Below are positions 43,974-52,476 of a DNA stretch of 64,000 nt, one piece after another. Each line of letters starts with the position of its first letter. Position 1 is the first letter of the stretch. The translations under genes were made by a program, and so were the position numbers. The stretch covers positions 17,652 through 81,651 of the forward strand of contig JAXLQL010000034.1 in NCBI GenBank assembly GCA_046331625.1, given 5' to 3'. Source of the DNA: JAXLQL01 sp046331625. GTDB taxonomy: Bacteria; Acidobacteriota; Terriglobia; Bryobacterales; Bryobacteraceae. The notes beneath the pieces are model-generated. The model made no database searches, was not told where the DNA came from, and saw only the letters and a program-made list of their open reading frames with translations.

Positions 43974-45896
43974 ATGTCGCTCAAATCACAACTGCGCATC
44001 TCCATCGTGACGCTGGTCACGCTGGCCGTCATCGCGCAGAGCGTCATGAGCCTTCGCTTGGCCGCCGAAGACAAGTTCAAAGTCGCGCTCGAACGCGCCG
44101 GCGCCATCGCCGAACAGGTCGGGCAACTCGTTCTCCAGCGCCTCAATGAGCAGATGCGAGCCGCTCGCCCCACCCCTGGCGCCGACCTCAAGGAACTGGT
44201 GCAGCGCCTCACCCGAGAAGACGAGACTCTCGCCCAACTCCTCCCCAAAACCGCCGTCAGCACCGAAGGCGTCATGGAGATCATGGTCTGTGACGATTTG
44301 GGCGTGATCCTCGTCTCTTCTCAAAAGGACCGTGCCCGCCAGACCTACGAGTCCGTTCCCGACTTGTCCGAATGGCAGAAACGGGCTTTGTGGGACCGCA
44401 TCGTGGAAGTCGTCATCCAGAACCGTTTCCGCGACTACGCCATCGTCACGCCCATCGGCTTTCAAGGCGTGGCCGCCGGCAAGCCGATCCTCAGTATCCG
44501 CGTCGTGGTTTCGACTCTGCTCATCCACAAGACCATCACCGAACACGTCGAAGGCATGGCCGCCGTCTCGCTTCTGACCCTCGGCGCCTCCGTCATCCTG
44601 GCCTATCTCTTCTCCACGCGCCTGCTCCGCTCGCTTGACCGCTTGAGCCAGCGCATTTCGAGCATCGCCACGGGCGAGTTCGTTCCCGGCACTCCGGGTT
44701 CCGGTAAGGAGGCCAAGGAATTCGCCGACATGCAGTCGAACCTCGACGTGCTCAGTCAACAGTTCCGCGGCGCCAAGGAAGACGTGGTCCAACTGCAGGC
44801 CGATATCGATCGCATGATTGATCGTCTCGAAGAGGGCGTCATCGTTTTTGACCCGCAGCAGCGCGTCATCCGCGCCAGCCGCTCCGCGGAGCACCTCCTC
44901 GGCCTCACCGCCGAGCAGATCCGCGGCAAGAACGTAGCCGAGCTCTTTCCCGCCGGCACCGGACTCGGCGATTTGCTGGCCGGCGCCTTCGCCGCGCGCC
45001 AGTCCGCGAGTGACCGCCCAGTGGAGTTCGCCCGCGCCGGTGGAACTCCCATCCGTCTGCTTGCTACCGTCGAGTTGCTCGATGTCGACGCGGCCGGACG
45101 CGCCAGCGTCTTGCTCACGCTCAAAGACGCCGAGACGCGCAGCCAGATCCGCTCGCAGCTCGACGTGTCCACCCGCCTCACCGCCATGAGCCGCCTCACC
45201 GGCGGCGTCGCGCACGAGATCAAGAATCCGCTCAACGCCATGGCGCTGCACCTCGAGATTCTCAAGTCGAAGCTCAACGGCGAAGACAACGTGCAGAATG
45301 AACTCCGCGTGCTCGGCGGCGAAATCTCACGGCTTGACCGTGTAGTCAAGACCTTCATCGAATTCACCCGCCCCGTGGACCTGCGCCGCAAAACTCTCGA
45401 CCTCGGCGAAATGGCTCGTCACGTTGTCGCCCTCGTCGGCCCCGGCGCGCATCAGGCGGGCATCGAGGTCCGCTTGACAACCGATTCCGAGCCGCTCCAA
45501 ATCGAGGGCGACGAAGACCTGATGAAACAGGCCCTGCTCAACGTCGTGAATAACGGCATCGAGTCCATGAAGCCCGGCGGCAAGCTCGATGTCAAGGTGG
45601 GCCGCGACGCAGAAGAAGTGGTGGTTACCGTTTCAGATGAAGGCAGCGGGATTTCGCCAGCCGTGCGTGATAAGATCTTCAACCTGTACTTCACCACCAA
45701 GCAGAAGGGGACGGGGATCGGTCTGGCGATGACTTTTCGCATCGTTCAGTTCCACGATGGCGCCATCGACTTTACCAGTGAACCCGGAATGGGCACCACG
45801 TTCCGAATGCGTTTTCCCGTCGCGCCCGCCGTCGCTGCGGTTCCACAGTCCTCTCGCCGCGCCGATGACGGCCACACGATCGGAGCTTTCAGCTAA
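43974..45896 (+). CDS. Sensor histidine kinase (HAMP, PAS, HisKA, HATPase)
   Basis: A 640-residue membrane kinase. An N-terminal helix (about 10-26) and a second (about 193-218) bracket a periplasmic sensor domain. A HAMP-like linker (about 218-270), a coiled coil, and a PAS domain (about 280-400) follow. The H-box is GGVAHEIKNPLNAM with His414. The ATPase domain has NVVNNGIESM (N box), DEGSGIS (G1) and GTGIGLAMT (G2). It lies after the NtrC gene and overlaps the next lipoprotein gene by one base, so the three form a signalling operon. Confidence 0.92.
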   Translation: MSLKSQLRISIVTLVTLAVIAQSVMSLRLAAEDKFKVALERAGAIAEQVGQLVLQRLNEQMRAARPTPGADLKELVQRLTREDETLAQLLPKTAVSTEGVMEIMVCDDLGVILVSSQKDRARQTYESVPDLSEWQKRALWDRIVEVVIQNRFRDYAIVTPIGFQGVAAGKPILSIRVVVSTLLIHKTITEHVEGMAAVSLLTLGASVILAYLFSTRLLRSLDRLSQRISSIATGEFVPGTPGSGKEAKEFADMQSNLDVLSQQFRGAKEDVVQLQADIDRMIDRLEEGVIVFDPQQRVIRASRSAEHLLGLTAEQIRGKNVAELFPAGTGLGDLLAGAFAARQSASDRPVEFARAGGTPIRLLATVELLDVDAAGRASVLLTLKDAETRSQIRSQLDVSTRLTAMSRLTGGVAHEIKNPLNAMALHLEILKSKLNGEDNVQNELRVLGGEISRLDRVVKTFIEFTRPVDLRRKTLDLGEMARHVVALVGPGAHQAGIEVRLTTDSEPLQIEGDEDLMKQALLNVVNNGIESMKPGGKLDVKVGRDAEEVVVTVSDEGSGISPAVRDKIFNLYFTTKQKGTGIGLAMTFRIVQFHDGAIDFTSEPGMGTTFRMRFPVAPAVAAVPQSSRRADDGHTIGAFS

Positions 45897-46498
45897 TGCG
45901 GCGCACCGTTCTCACCAGCCTCCTGGTGGCTGCCTTGCTTGACACGACCGGTTGCTTGTTCCGTAAGCGCAAGCCCGATCCGCCGCAAGTGGTCGCGCCA
46001 CCGGCGCTCCGCACACAAACACCCGAGACTCCGAACGTGCCGCCTCCGCCGGCAGTGGAGACCGCCAAGTCGACGCCCCCGCTTCCGCCTACCGCCGAGA
46101 ACGTCAAGCTGCCTCCGAAGCCGGTTCCCAAACCCCAGAAAAAAGTGGTGCGCAAGCCCAGGCCGGCCAAGCCCGCGCAGCCTCCGCCTCTGGTCGCGCA
46201 GCAGCCCACTCCAACAACGGAGGCCGCAGCGCCGCCCCCGCAGCTCACGCAGATCATGAGTCCAGCGGACCAGGCCGCCTACAACCGCGCCATTGACGTC
46301 GGAATCGCAACCGCTCGCGCGAATCTCGCCAAGCTCGCCAACCGCACTTTGAGCGATGTCCAGGACGCTACCCTCAAACGCGTGACCGGTTTCATTCGCC
46401 AGGCTGAAGAGACCCGTCTCTCGGATCTGCCCACCGCCAAAAGCTACGCCGAGCGCGCCAGTCTCCTCTCGGAAGACTTGGTGAAGACCATCCAGTAG
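45896..46498 (+). CDS. Proline-rich putative lipoprotein
   Basis: A 200-residue exported protein: signal-like N-terminus with a possible lipobox (TTGC, Cys20), then a proline-rich spacer (about 27-115) and a helical C-terminal domain (about 120-200, AAYNRAIDVGIATARANLAK). No known domain was recognised. The ATG shares one base with the histidine kinase stop (TAATG). The spacer could let the helical part reach through the peptidoglycan. The lipobox is weak, so lipid attachment is uncertain. Confidence 0.7.
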   Translation: MRRTVLTSLLVAALLDTTGCLFRKRKPDPPQVVAPPALRTQTPETPNVPPPPAVETAKSTPPLPPTAENVKLPPKPVPKPQKKVVRKPRPAKPAQPPPLVAQQPTPTTEAAAPPPQLTQIMSPADQAAYNRAIDVGIATARANLAKLANRTLSDVQDATLKRVTGFIRQAEETRLSDLPTAKSYAERASLLSEDLVKTIQ

Positions 46499-46831
46499 AC
46501 CCGTTTCGAGCGCTCCCCGAGGCTCCAAGAATTACCGGCTGAGCGGTTCCTACCTGCGACTTCTTACAGCCTCTGTCTGAGTTGATCTGACGGAGACTCC
46601 ACCCCCTGGGCGGACCATCCCCCCACACAAGGCACCGGGGTGTACCTCCTTTTGAGGAAGGTACACCCCAGTTGCGTTTGTGTGATAATAAAAAAGCGAG
46701 GCGTCCATCCAACCCTGGCGCGTCCTAAACCAGAATCTTTGGTATCGCCTCGCACAGGCACCCAGTTTTAAGCGAAACGGGGATCGTGCCTGCCCCGCCC
46801 AGATTCCAGACTACCGGGCGAGGAGAACTTT
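46499..46831. other. Intergenic region with two inverted repeats
   Basis: About 330 bases without a supported gene. It holds a plus-orientation stem GGGGTGTACCT / AGGTACACCCC (46637-46669) that may end the upstream operon, and a minus-strand element described separately. A short minus-strand frame (46564-46761) overlaps this structure and is judged non-coding. Confidence 0.4.
46685..46753 (-). terminator. Structured 3' element / terminator candidate after ompA-like gene
   Basis: On the minus strand GCGAGGCG (46746-46753) and CGCCTCGC (46696-46703) can pair around a 42-base loop, followed immediately by TTTTTTATTAT. This is a terminator-like end for the ompA-like transcript, or the end of a small RNA. 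The long loop is unusual for a simple terminator. Confidence 0.4.
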
Positions 46832-47605
46832 TTACCTTCCACCGCTCACCGATGCAGTGACTTTTTTACCTTCACGGGCATCGTCTCCGGAGTAGACCCG
46901 GACTTCCACGCGGCGGTTCTGCTTGCGGCCCTGCGTGGTCCGGTCATCGGCCACGGGAACCATGCTGCCCAAACCGAGCACGTAGATGCGGTGCAGGGGA
47001 ATCTTGTGGGTTATGGTCAGGTACCGGACCACTTCGTTGGCCCGGCGCCGACTCAGCTCAAGGTTGTACTCGCTGGAGCCGACCTTGTCTGTAAATCCTT
47101 GAACTTCAAGCACATAGTGCTTCTTGTCGCGCAGCCGGGAAACGGCCGTGTCGAGCTGTTGACGCGCTTCGGCGCTCAGGGCGGCCTGGTTGAAGGCGAA
47201 CAGCACGCTCTCGGTTGCCACCAAGTCGAACTGGTCCATGTTCTTGAACCGGGCGTCCATGCGGGATTCGACTTCGTTGGTGCGAGCCAAACCCTGGTCC
47301 GCCAATGACTTGGCTCCTGCGGCAGCGGCGTTGGCAGCCTGCGCTTCTTCGCCGCTCTTCACGGCCCGGTCCATGGCCTGCTTGGCTTCGTCCGAGGCTT
47401 GGTTGGCCTTCGCTTGAGCCGACTTGGACTGCTCATCCACCCGCGAAACACCCCTCTCGAGATCTCCCAGCGAGGCGTCAGTTTGCTTGCTCTTTGCTTC
47501 CATCTGGCCAATCCGCTGATTCAGCGGATCCACCTGAAGGCGCACATGCTTCTTCGTCGCACACCCCGTGAGCCCGATGGCGATCAGGACAACGGCAATT
47601 CTCAT
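46832..47605 (-). CDS. OmpA-family peptidoglycan-associated lipoprotein
   Basis: A 257-residue lipoprotein. The lipobox is LTGC at Cys15 after MRIAVVLIAIG. A long helical coiled coil (about 25-130, rich in A, K, E, Q, S) follows, then an OmpA peptidoglycan-binding domain (about 140-240) with LEVQGFTDKVGSSEYNLELS and RRANEVVRYL. It likely bridges outer membrane and cell wall. A GGAG ribosome-binding site precedes ATG 47605. Upstream frame to 47932 is rejected since it runs through a strong terminator hairpin. Confidence 0.88.
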   Translation of the reverse strand: MRIAVVLIAIGLTGCATKKHVRLQVDPLNQRIGQMEAKSKQTDASLGDLERGVSRVDEQSKSAQAKANQASDEAKQAMDRAVKSGEEAQAANAAAAGAKSLADQGLARTNEVESRMDARFKNMDQFDLVATESVLFAFNQAALSAEARQQLDTAVSRLRDKKHYVLEVQGFTDKVGSSEYNLELSRRRANEVVRYLTITHKIPLHRIYVLGLGSMVPVADDRTTQGRKQNRRVEVRVYSGDDAREGKKVTASVSGGR

Positions 47606-47763
47606 GAGAGATGTCTCCTGCAAGGCATTTATTTCTTTTAACATCAAGGGTTTTGCCCTAGTACTCCTCCGGTATTTGGTGGAGCAATCAGCTTGCCAAA
47701 CCTCGCCGGGGTGGTGGAGTTCAGAATCAGCGGGGAACGGGAAAAGCGGGGCCCAAAAACGAA

Positions 47764-47796
47764 GTCGCGCCGCAGAGAGGGAAGCTGCGGCGCGAC
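47764..47796 (-). terminator. Intrinsic terminator upstream of ompA-like gene
   Basis: A perfect 12-base stem, GTCGCGCCGCAG / CTGCGGCGCGAC, with a nine-base loop. On the minus strand it is followed by TTCGTTTTTGGG. It lies about 160 bases before the ompA-like start on the same strand, so it must end a separate short transcript or act as an attenuator. Confidence 0.65.
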
Positions 47797-48125
47797 GTGA
47801 TCGGCTCAGGTCGTGGAGGAGACCGACCTTCCGTGTCCCTATTACCTGCTGCGATAGGACTACGGTGCCGATACCATTTGCCTGAGAACCTGACACAGGG
47901 GAGAGAGAGGAGATGAGCCGAAAGCGCTCCACGGTAACGAAAGTGTAAAAACTTCGCGCCGACCGTGTACTTTTTTCACGTTCAAGCTCATGGAACCCTG
48001 TGTTTTAGGCTTCCAAGCATTTCTTGACTCATTCTTATGCAAGCGCCGTGCCAAAGCTACTGGAGCCCCGCCTTCCTCGTTCCGGCACCTTCGTTTCAGC
48101 CCCACTGTGATAGATTGGACATTTC
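47797..48125. other. Intergenic region; possible minus-strand small RNA or leader
   Basis: About 330 bases between the ompA-like gene (minus) and gcvT (plus). On the minus strand, the stretch from about 47990 to the terminator at 47764 could be a transcript of roughly 200 bases. No known riboswitch was recognised; I looked for glycine and TPP types. On the plus strand TTGACT near 48022 and GATAGAT near 48107 are weak promoter candidates for gcvT. Confidence 0.35.
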
Positions 48126-49238
48126 ATGGAATCCTCGGCAGTTCAATCACAAGCGCTCAAACGCACCCCCCTAAATGGGGTACATCGTACCCTCGGTGCA
48201 AAAATGGTGGACTTCGGCGGATGGGACATGCCGGTCCAATACTCCGGCATCATCGACGAGCACCACACCGTCCGCAAGGCTGTCGGCCTGTTCGACGTCA
48301 GCCACATGGGCGAGATCGAAGTGCGCGGTCCTCAGGCGTTCGATCTCGTCAACTACGCCGCCACCTGCGCCGTCAGCAAGCTCGCCATCGGCCAGGCCCA
48401 GTATGCAGGCCTCCTCTACGATCACGGCGGCTTCGTCGACGACATCCTGGTCTACAAGGTGGCGCCTGACCACTTCTTCCTCTGCGTCAACGCCTCCAAC
48501 CAGGAAAAGGACTTCGAGCACATCCGCTCGCTCAACCGCTGGGACTGCACGGTCGACTTCGCGAGCGAACGATACGCGCAACTCGCCGTGCAAGGGCCCA
48601 AGGCCGCCTCGGTCGTCCAGAAGCTCACAGCAGTGGACCTATCTCAGATCCGCTACTACCGCTTCGCTGACGGCGTTGTCGACGGCGTCGCCTCCCGCAT
48701 CGCCCGCACCGGTTACACCGGCGAAGACTGCTTCGAGCTCTTCTTCGATCCCGCTCACGCCGAGCGCATGTGGAACCGCCTCATCGAAGCCGGCGCCGAA
48801 TTCGCCATCAAGCCCTGCGGACTGGGCGCTCGCAACACACTGCGCCTCGAAGCCGGCATGGCTCTCTATGGCCACGAAATCGACGCGACCATCACACCGA
48901 TCGAAGCCGGCATCACGCGAAACGTCGACATGACCAAGGACTTCTGCGGTAAGCCCACCTGCGAGCGCCAACTGCGCGAAGGCGTGTCGCGCAAGCTCAT
49001 GGGCATCGAAATGGTAGGCCGCGGAATCGCCCGCGACGGCTACGAAATCTACATCGACGGCGCGCCCGCCGGATGGGTCACCAGCGGAGCTCCCTCGCCC
49101 ACCTTGAACAAGAACATCGCCCTGTGTTATCTTCCAACGGCACACGCGGCGCTCGGACGCTCCGTTCACGTCTTGATTCGCGGCCAGCAAGTGGAAGCCG
49201 TGACCGTCGCCGTGCCATTCTACAAGAGAGCCAAGTAG
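48126..49238 (+). CDS. gcvT: Glycine cleavage system aminomethyltransferase (T protein)
   Basis: A 370-residue tetrahydrofolate-dependent T protein that takes the aminomethyl group from lipoyl-GcvH, forming methylene-THF and ammonia. Seen: GAKMVDFGGWDMPVQYSG, LFDVSHMGEIEVRG (with the catalytic-type Asp), RTGYTGEDCFELFF, CGLGARNTLRLEAGMALYG and the GYVTSGAPSP-like GWVTSGAPSPTLNKNIAL. It starts the gcvT-gcvH-gcvPA-gcvPB operon, in the classical order. Confidence 0.95.
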   Translation: MESSAVQSQALKRTPLNGVHRTLGAKMVDFGGWDMPVQYSGIIDEHHTVRKAVGLFDVSHMGEIEVRGPQAFDLVNYAATCAVSKLAIGQAQYAGLLYDHGGFVDDILVYKVAPDHFFLCVNASNQEKDFEHIRSLNRWDCTVDFASERYAQLAVQGPKAASVVQKLTAVDLSQIRYYRFADGVVDGVASRIARTGYTGEDCFELFFDPAHAERMWNRLIEAGAEFAIKPCGLGARNTLRLEAGMALYGHEIDATITPIEAGITRNVDMTKDFCGKPTCERQLREGVSRKLMGIEMVGRGIARDGYEIYIDGAPAGWVTSGAPSPTLNKNIALCYLPTAHAALGRSVHVLIRGQQVEAVTVAVPFYKRAK

Positions 49239-49265
49239 GCAACGACCGAAAGCAAGAAGCCAGAA

Positions 49266-49643
49266 ATGTATCCAGAGAACTACCGCTACACCAAAGAACA
49301 TGAATGGGTGCACGCCGAAGGCGGCGTGGGCACCGTGGGAATCACTGACCACGCACAGAAGGAACTGGGCGACATCGTGTTCGTCGACCTGCCCAAACCC
49401 GGCGCCGTTGTCGCGCAGGGAAAGGTCTTCGGCTCGGTCGAGTCCGTCAAGGCAGTCTCCGATATCTACTCGCCCGTCAGCGGCGAGATCGCCGCCATCA
49501 ATGACGCGTTGACAGCCTCACCCGAGAAGGTGAATGCCTCGGCGCACGGCGACGGGTGGCTGGTGAAAGTGAAGCTCTCCGCGCCGGAAGAAATAAACCA
49601 ACTGATGACCGCCGCGGACTATCAAAAGTACTTGGGGGAGTGA
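49266..49643 (+). CDS. gcvH: Glycine cleavage system H protein
   Basis: A 125-residue lipoyl carrier protein. The lipoylated lysine is Lys62 in FGSVESVKAVSDIYSP. HEWVHAEG and VGITDHAQKELGDIVFVDLP are family signatures. It shuttles the aminomethyl group from the P protein to the T protein. It lies 27 bases after gcvT and six bases before gcvPA. Confidence 0.95.
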   Translation: MYPENYRYTKEHEWVHAEGGVGTVGITDHAQKELGDIVFVDLPKPGAVVAQGKVFGSVESVKAVSDIYSPVSGEIAAINDALTASPEKVNASAHGDGWLVKVKLSAPEEINQLMTAADYQKYLGE

Positions 49644-49649
49644 TCGAAC

Positions 49650-50963
49650 TTGCGTTACCTGCCGAAGTCTGACGCCGAACGTGCGTCCATGCTCGAGAGT
49701 ATCGGAATCGCCTCGCTCGACGAGCTCTATGCGCACCTGCCCGCCGAGGCCAAGCTGAACCGGCCGCTCGCCATCGCGCCCGGCAAATCCGAATACGAAA
49801 TCGTCGACTACTTCCGCTCTTTGGGCGAGAAGAACTTCACCGCCACGGCATCGTTCCTGGGCGCGGGCGTTTACCGCCACTTCCGCCCCGTGCTCACTGA
49901 CGTCGTGGTGTCGCGCGGCGAGTTCCTCACCTCGTACACTCCCTACCAGGCCGAAATGGCGCAGGGCACGCTCACCACCATCTTCGAGTTCCAGACGATG
50001 ATCTGCCAACTCACCGGCATGGACGTGGCCAATGCGTCGATGTATGACGGATCCACCGCTGTGCCCGAAGCCGCCATGATGGCGATGCGCGTCACTGGCC
50101 GCGACAAGATCTTGATCTCGCGCGCCGTGCATCCGGAGTATCGCGCCGTGCTCGATTCGAACGCCCGCAATCAGAAGATGCCGGTGGCCGAGTTCGGTTT
50201 CGACAACGCCACGGGCACTTCGGACCTCGCAGACCTCGCCCGCAAGATCGACAACCACACCGCCGCCGTGATCGTGCAGAGCCCCAACTTCTTCGGCTGC
50301 GTGGAGCAGGTGAAGGCGCTGGCCGAAGCCGCGCACGCGCACGGCGCTCTTCTCGTGGTTGCGTTCAGCGAAGCCGTATCGCTCGGGCTGCTCGAGCCTC
50401 CGCGCGATGCCGACATCGTCTGCGGCGAGCTGCAGTCATTCGCGATCTCGCCGAGTTACGGCGGTCCGTTCGCCGGCGTCATCGCGACCAAAGAAAAACA
50501 CATGCGCCAGATGCCCGGCCGGCTCGTGGGCCAAACGAAGGACTCGCAAGGCCGCCGTGCATTCTGCTTGACGCTTTCCACGCGCGAGCAGCACATCCGC
50601 CGCGAGAAGGCGACTTCCAACATCTGCACCAACCAGGCCCTGATCGCGTTGATGGCCACCGTCTTCATGACGGTGTACGGCAAAGCCGGCCTTCGCGAAC
50701 TCGCGCAGCAGAATCTCTCGAAGGCCCATTACTTGGGTGGAAAGCTGAAGCGCAAATTCAGCGGAGCCTACTTCAACGAGTTCGTGGTATCGACCGGCGG
50801 AAGGAGCCCCGCGCGCGCCAATGACGCACTGCTCGAACACGGCATCGTCGGCGGACTCGACCTGGGCCGCTTCTATCCGGAACTCGCCGGCAACATGCTG
50901 CTGTGCGCAACAGAAATGGCCTCGAAAGCAGCGATGGACAAGGTCGCGGAGGTGCTCGCGTGA
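49650..50963 (+). CDS. gcvPA: Glycine dehydrogenase (decarboxylating) subunit 1
   Basis: A 437-residue alpha subunit of the split P protein. MRYLPKSDAERASML, FLGAGVYRHFRPVLTD, SYTPYQAEMAQGTLTTIFEF and TSNICTNQALIALMATVFM are family blocks. It pairs with GcvPB to decarboxylate glycine onto lipoyl-GcvH. The start is TTG 49650. Its stop overlaps the GTG start of gcvPB (GTGA). Confidence 0.95.
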   Translation: MRYLPKSDAERASMLESIGIASLDELYAHLPAEAKLNRPLAIAPGKSEYEIVDYFRSLGEKNFTATASFLGAGVYRHFRPVLTDVVVSRGEFLTSYTPYQAEMAQGTLTTIFEFQTMICQLTGMDVANASMYDGSTAVPEAAMMAMRVTGRDKILISRAVHPEYRAVLDSNARNQKMPVAEFGFDNATGTSDLADLARKIDNHTAAVIVQSPNFFGCVEQVKALAEAAHAHGALLVVAFSEAVSLGLLEPPRDADIVCGELQSFAISPSYGGPFAGVIATKEKHMRQMPGRLVGQTKDSQGRRAFCLTLSTREQHIRREKATSNICTNQALIALMATVFMTVYGKAGLRELAQQNLSKAHYLGGKLKRKFSGAYFNEFVVSTGGRSPARANDALLEHGIVGGLDLGRFYPELAGNMLLCATEMASKAAMDKVAEVLA

Positions 50964-52435
50964 TCAAGAACGTCAGAACTCACATCACACGCGATGAGTC
51001 GCTTTTGTTCGAGATGTCGTCGCCGGGCAAGAAGGCCTACCAGCTGCCGGAACTCGACGTGCCCGCGGTGGACGCCGCGGCGGCGCTCGGCGCAGGCAAC
51101 GTGCGCGCCGAAATCGAGGGCTTCCCGGAAGTCAGCGAAGTGGAGGCCATCCGCCACTTCACGCGCCTTTCCACGCACAACTACGCCATCGACCTCGGAC
51201 TCTATCCTCTCGGATCCTGCACGATGAAGTACAACCCGCGCATCAACGAACTCGTCGCGCGGACCGAAGGCTTGGCTTGGGCGCATCCGTATCAAGCCGA
51301 TGCCTTGGCGCAGGGCTCGATGGAAGTGGCGGCCGCGCTTGAAGCCGCGCTCGTCGAGATCACGGGCATGGACGCGGTAACGCTCCAGCCGGCGGCGGGC
51401 GCGCATGGCGAGTGGACCGGGATCATGCTGGTCCGCGCGCTGCTTGAAAGCCGCGGCAACGCGCGCAAGAAGATCCTGGTGCCGGACTCCGCCCACGGGA
51501 CCAACCCCGCCACGGCAGCCATGTGCGGCTACACCGTGGAGAACATCGCGTCGAACGAGAAGGGTCTCATCGACTTGGCCGCGCTCGACAAGGCCGCGAA
51601 CGAAGACGTGGCCGCGATGATGGTGACGAATCCGAACACGATCGGGATCTTCGAAGAGAACATCGTCGAAGCGGCGAAGATCCTGCATTCCCGCGGAGCG
51701 CTGGTCTATATGGACGGCGCGAACATGAACGCGCTGGTGGGCCTAGCGCGGCCGGGCGACTTCGGGATCGACGTGATGCACCTGAACCTGCATAAGACAT
51801 TTTCGACCCCGCATGGAGGCGGTGGTCCGGGTGCGGGTCCGGTGGCGGTGAAGAAGGATCTCGAGCCCTTCCTGCCGACACCACGCCTGCGCCGCGTGGG
51901 CGAATACTGGACCTGGGATTACGACCGCCCGCATTCGATCGGCAAGGTCCGCGCGTTCTACGGCAACTTCGGAGTGCTGGTGCGCGCGCTGGCGTACATC
52001 ATGGCGCACGGCGGTCCCGGATTGCGCAACGCAACGCTCGACGCGATCCTGAACGCGAACTATATTCGGAAGGCGCTCGAGCCATACTTCGACTTGCCTT
52101 ACAAGTCCCCGAGCATGCACGAGTGCGTGTTCAGCGACGACCGCCAGGCCGCGAAGGGCGTGCGCACGGGCGATATGGCGAAGCGGCTGATCGACTACGG
52201 GTTCCATCCGTACACGGTGAGTTTCCCGCTGGTGGTGCATGGGGCGCTGATGATCGAGCCGACGGAGACGGAGAGCAAGCAGGAGCTTGATCTGTTCATC
52301 GACGCGCTGAAGTCGATTGCGGGCGAGGTGGAAGCGGATCCGGAGACGGTGAAGTCCGCACCGCATTTGACGCGGACGAGCAGGGTGGATGAGACGACGG
52401 CGGCGAGGAAGCCGGTCCTCAAGTGGGTGGGGTAG
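50960..52435 (+). CDS. gcvPB: Glycine dehydrogenase (decarboxylating) subunit 2
   Basis: A 491-residue PLP-containing beta subunit of the split P protein. The PLP lysine is Lys279 in MHLNLHKTFSTPHGGGG. LYPLGSCTMKYNPRINE, PDSAHGTNPATAAMCGY and VGEYWTWDYDRPHSIGKV are family signatures. The GTG at 50960 overlaps the gcvPA stop; the frame's earlier start at 50903 lies inside gcvPA. Its last ~170 codons are repeated in a damaged form about 1.4 kb downstream. Confidence 0.95.
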   Translation: MIKNVRTHITRDESLLFEMSSPGKKAYQLPELDVPAVDAAAALGAGNVRAEIEGFPEVSEVEAIRHFTRLSTHNYAIDLGLYPLGSCTMKYNPRINELVARTEGLAWAHPYQADALAQGSMEVAAALEAALVEITGMDAVTLQPAAGAHGEWTGIMLVRALLESRGNARKKILVPDSAHGTNPATAAMCGYTVENIASNEKGLIDLAALDKAANEDVAAMMVTNPNTIGIFEENIVEAAKILHSRGALVYMDGANMNALVGLARPGDFGIDVMHLNLHKTFSTPHGGGGPGAGPVAVKKDLEPFLPTPRLRRVGEYWTWDYDRPHSIGKVRAFYGNFGVLVRALAYIMAHGGPGLRNATLDAILNANYIRKALEPYFDLPYKSPSMHECVFSDDRQAAKGVRTGDMAKRLIDYGFHPYTVSFPLVVHGALMIEPTETESKQELDLFIDALKSIAGEVEADPETVKSAPHLTRTSRVDETTAARKPVLKWVG

Positions 52436-52476
52436 GGGGGATACACAGTCAACCGTTAGCCTGGTGAGCAAGTTCG

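Noticed and set aside
46564..46761. A small minus-strand open frame
   Set aside because: It overlaps a hairpin with a T-run and has no homology cue or ribosome-binding site.
47870..48125. Glycine or TPP riboswitch upstream of gcvT
   Set aside because: Fragments such as CTGAGAACCTGA are present, but the conserved cores of either class are missing or in the wrong order.
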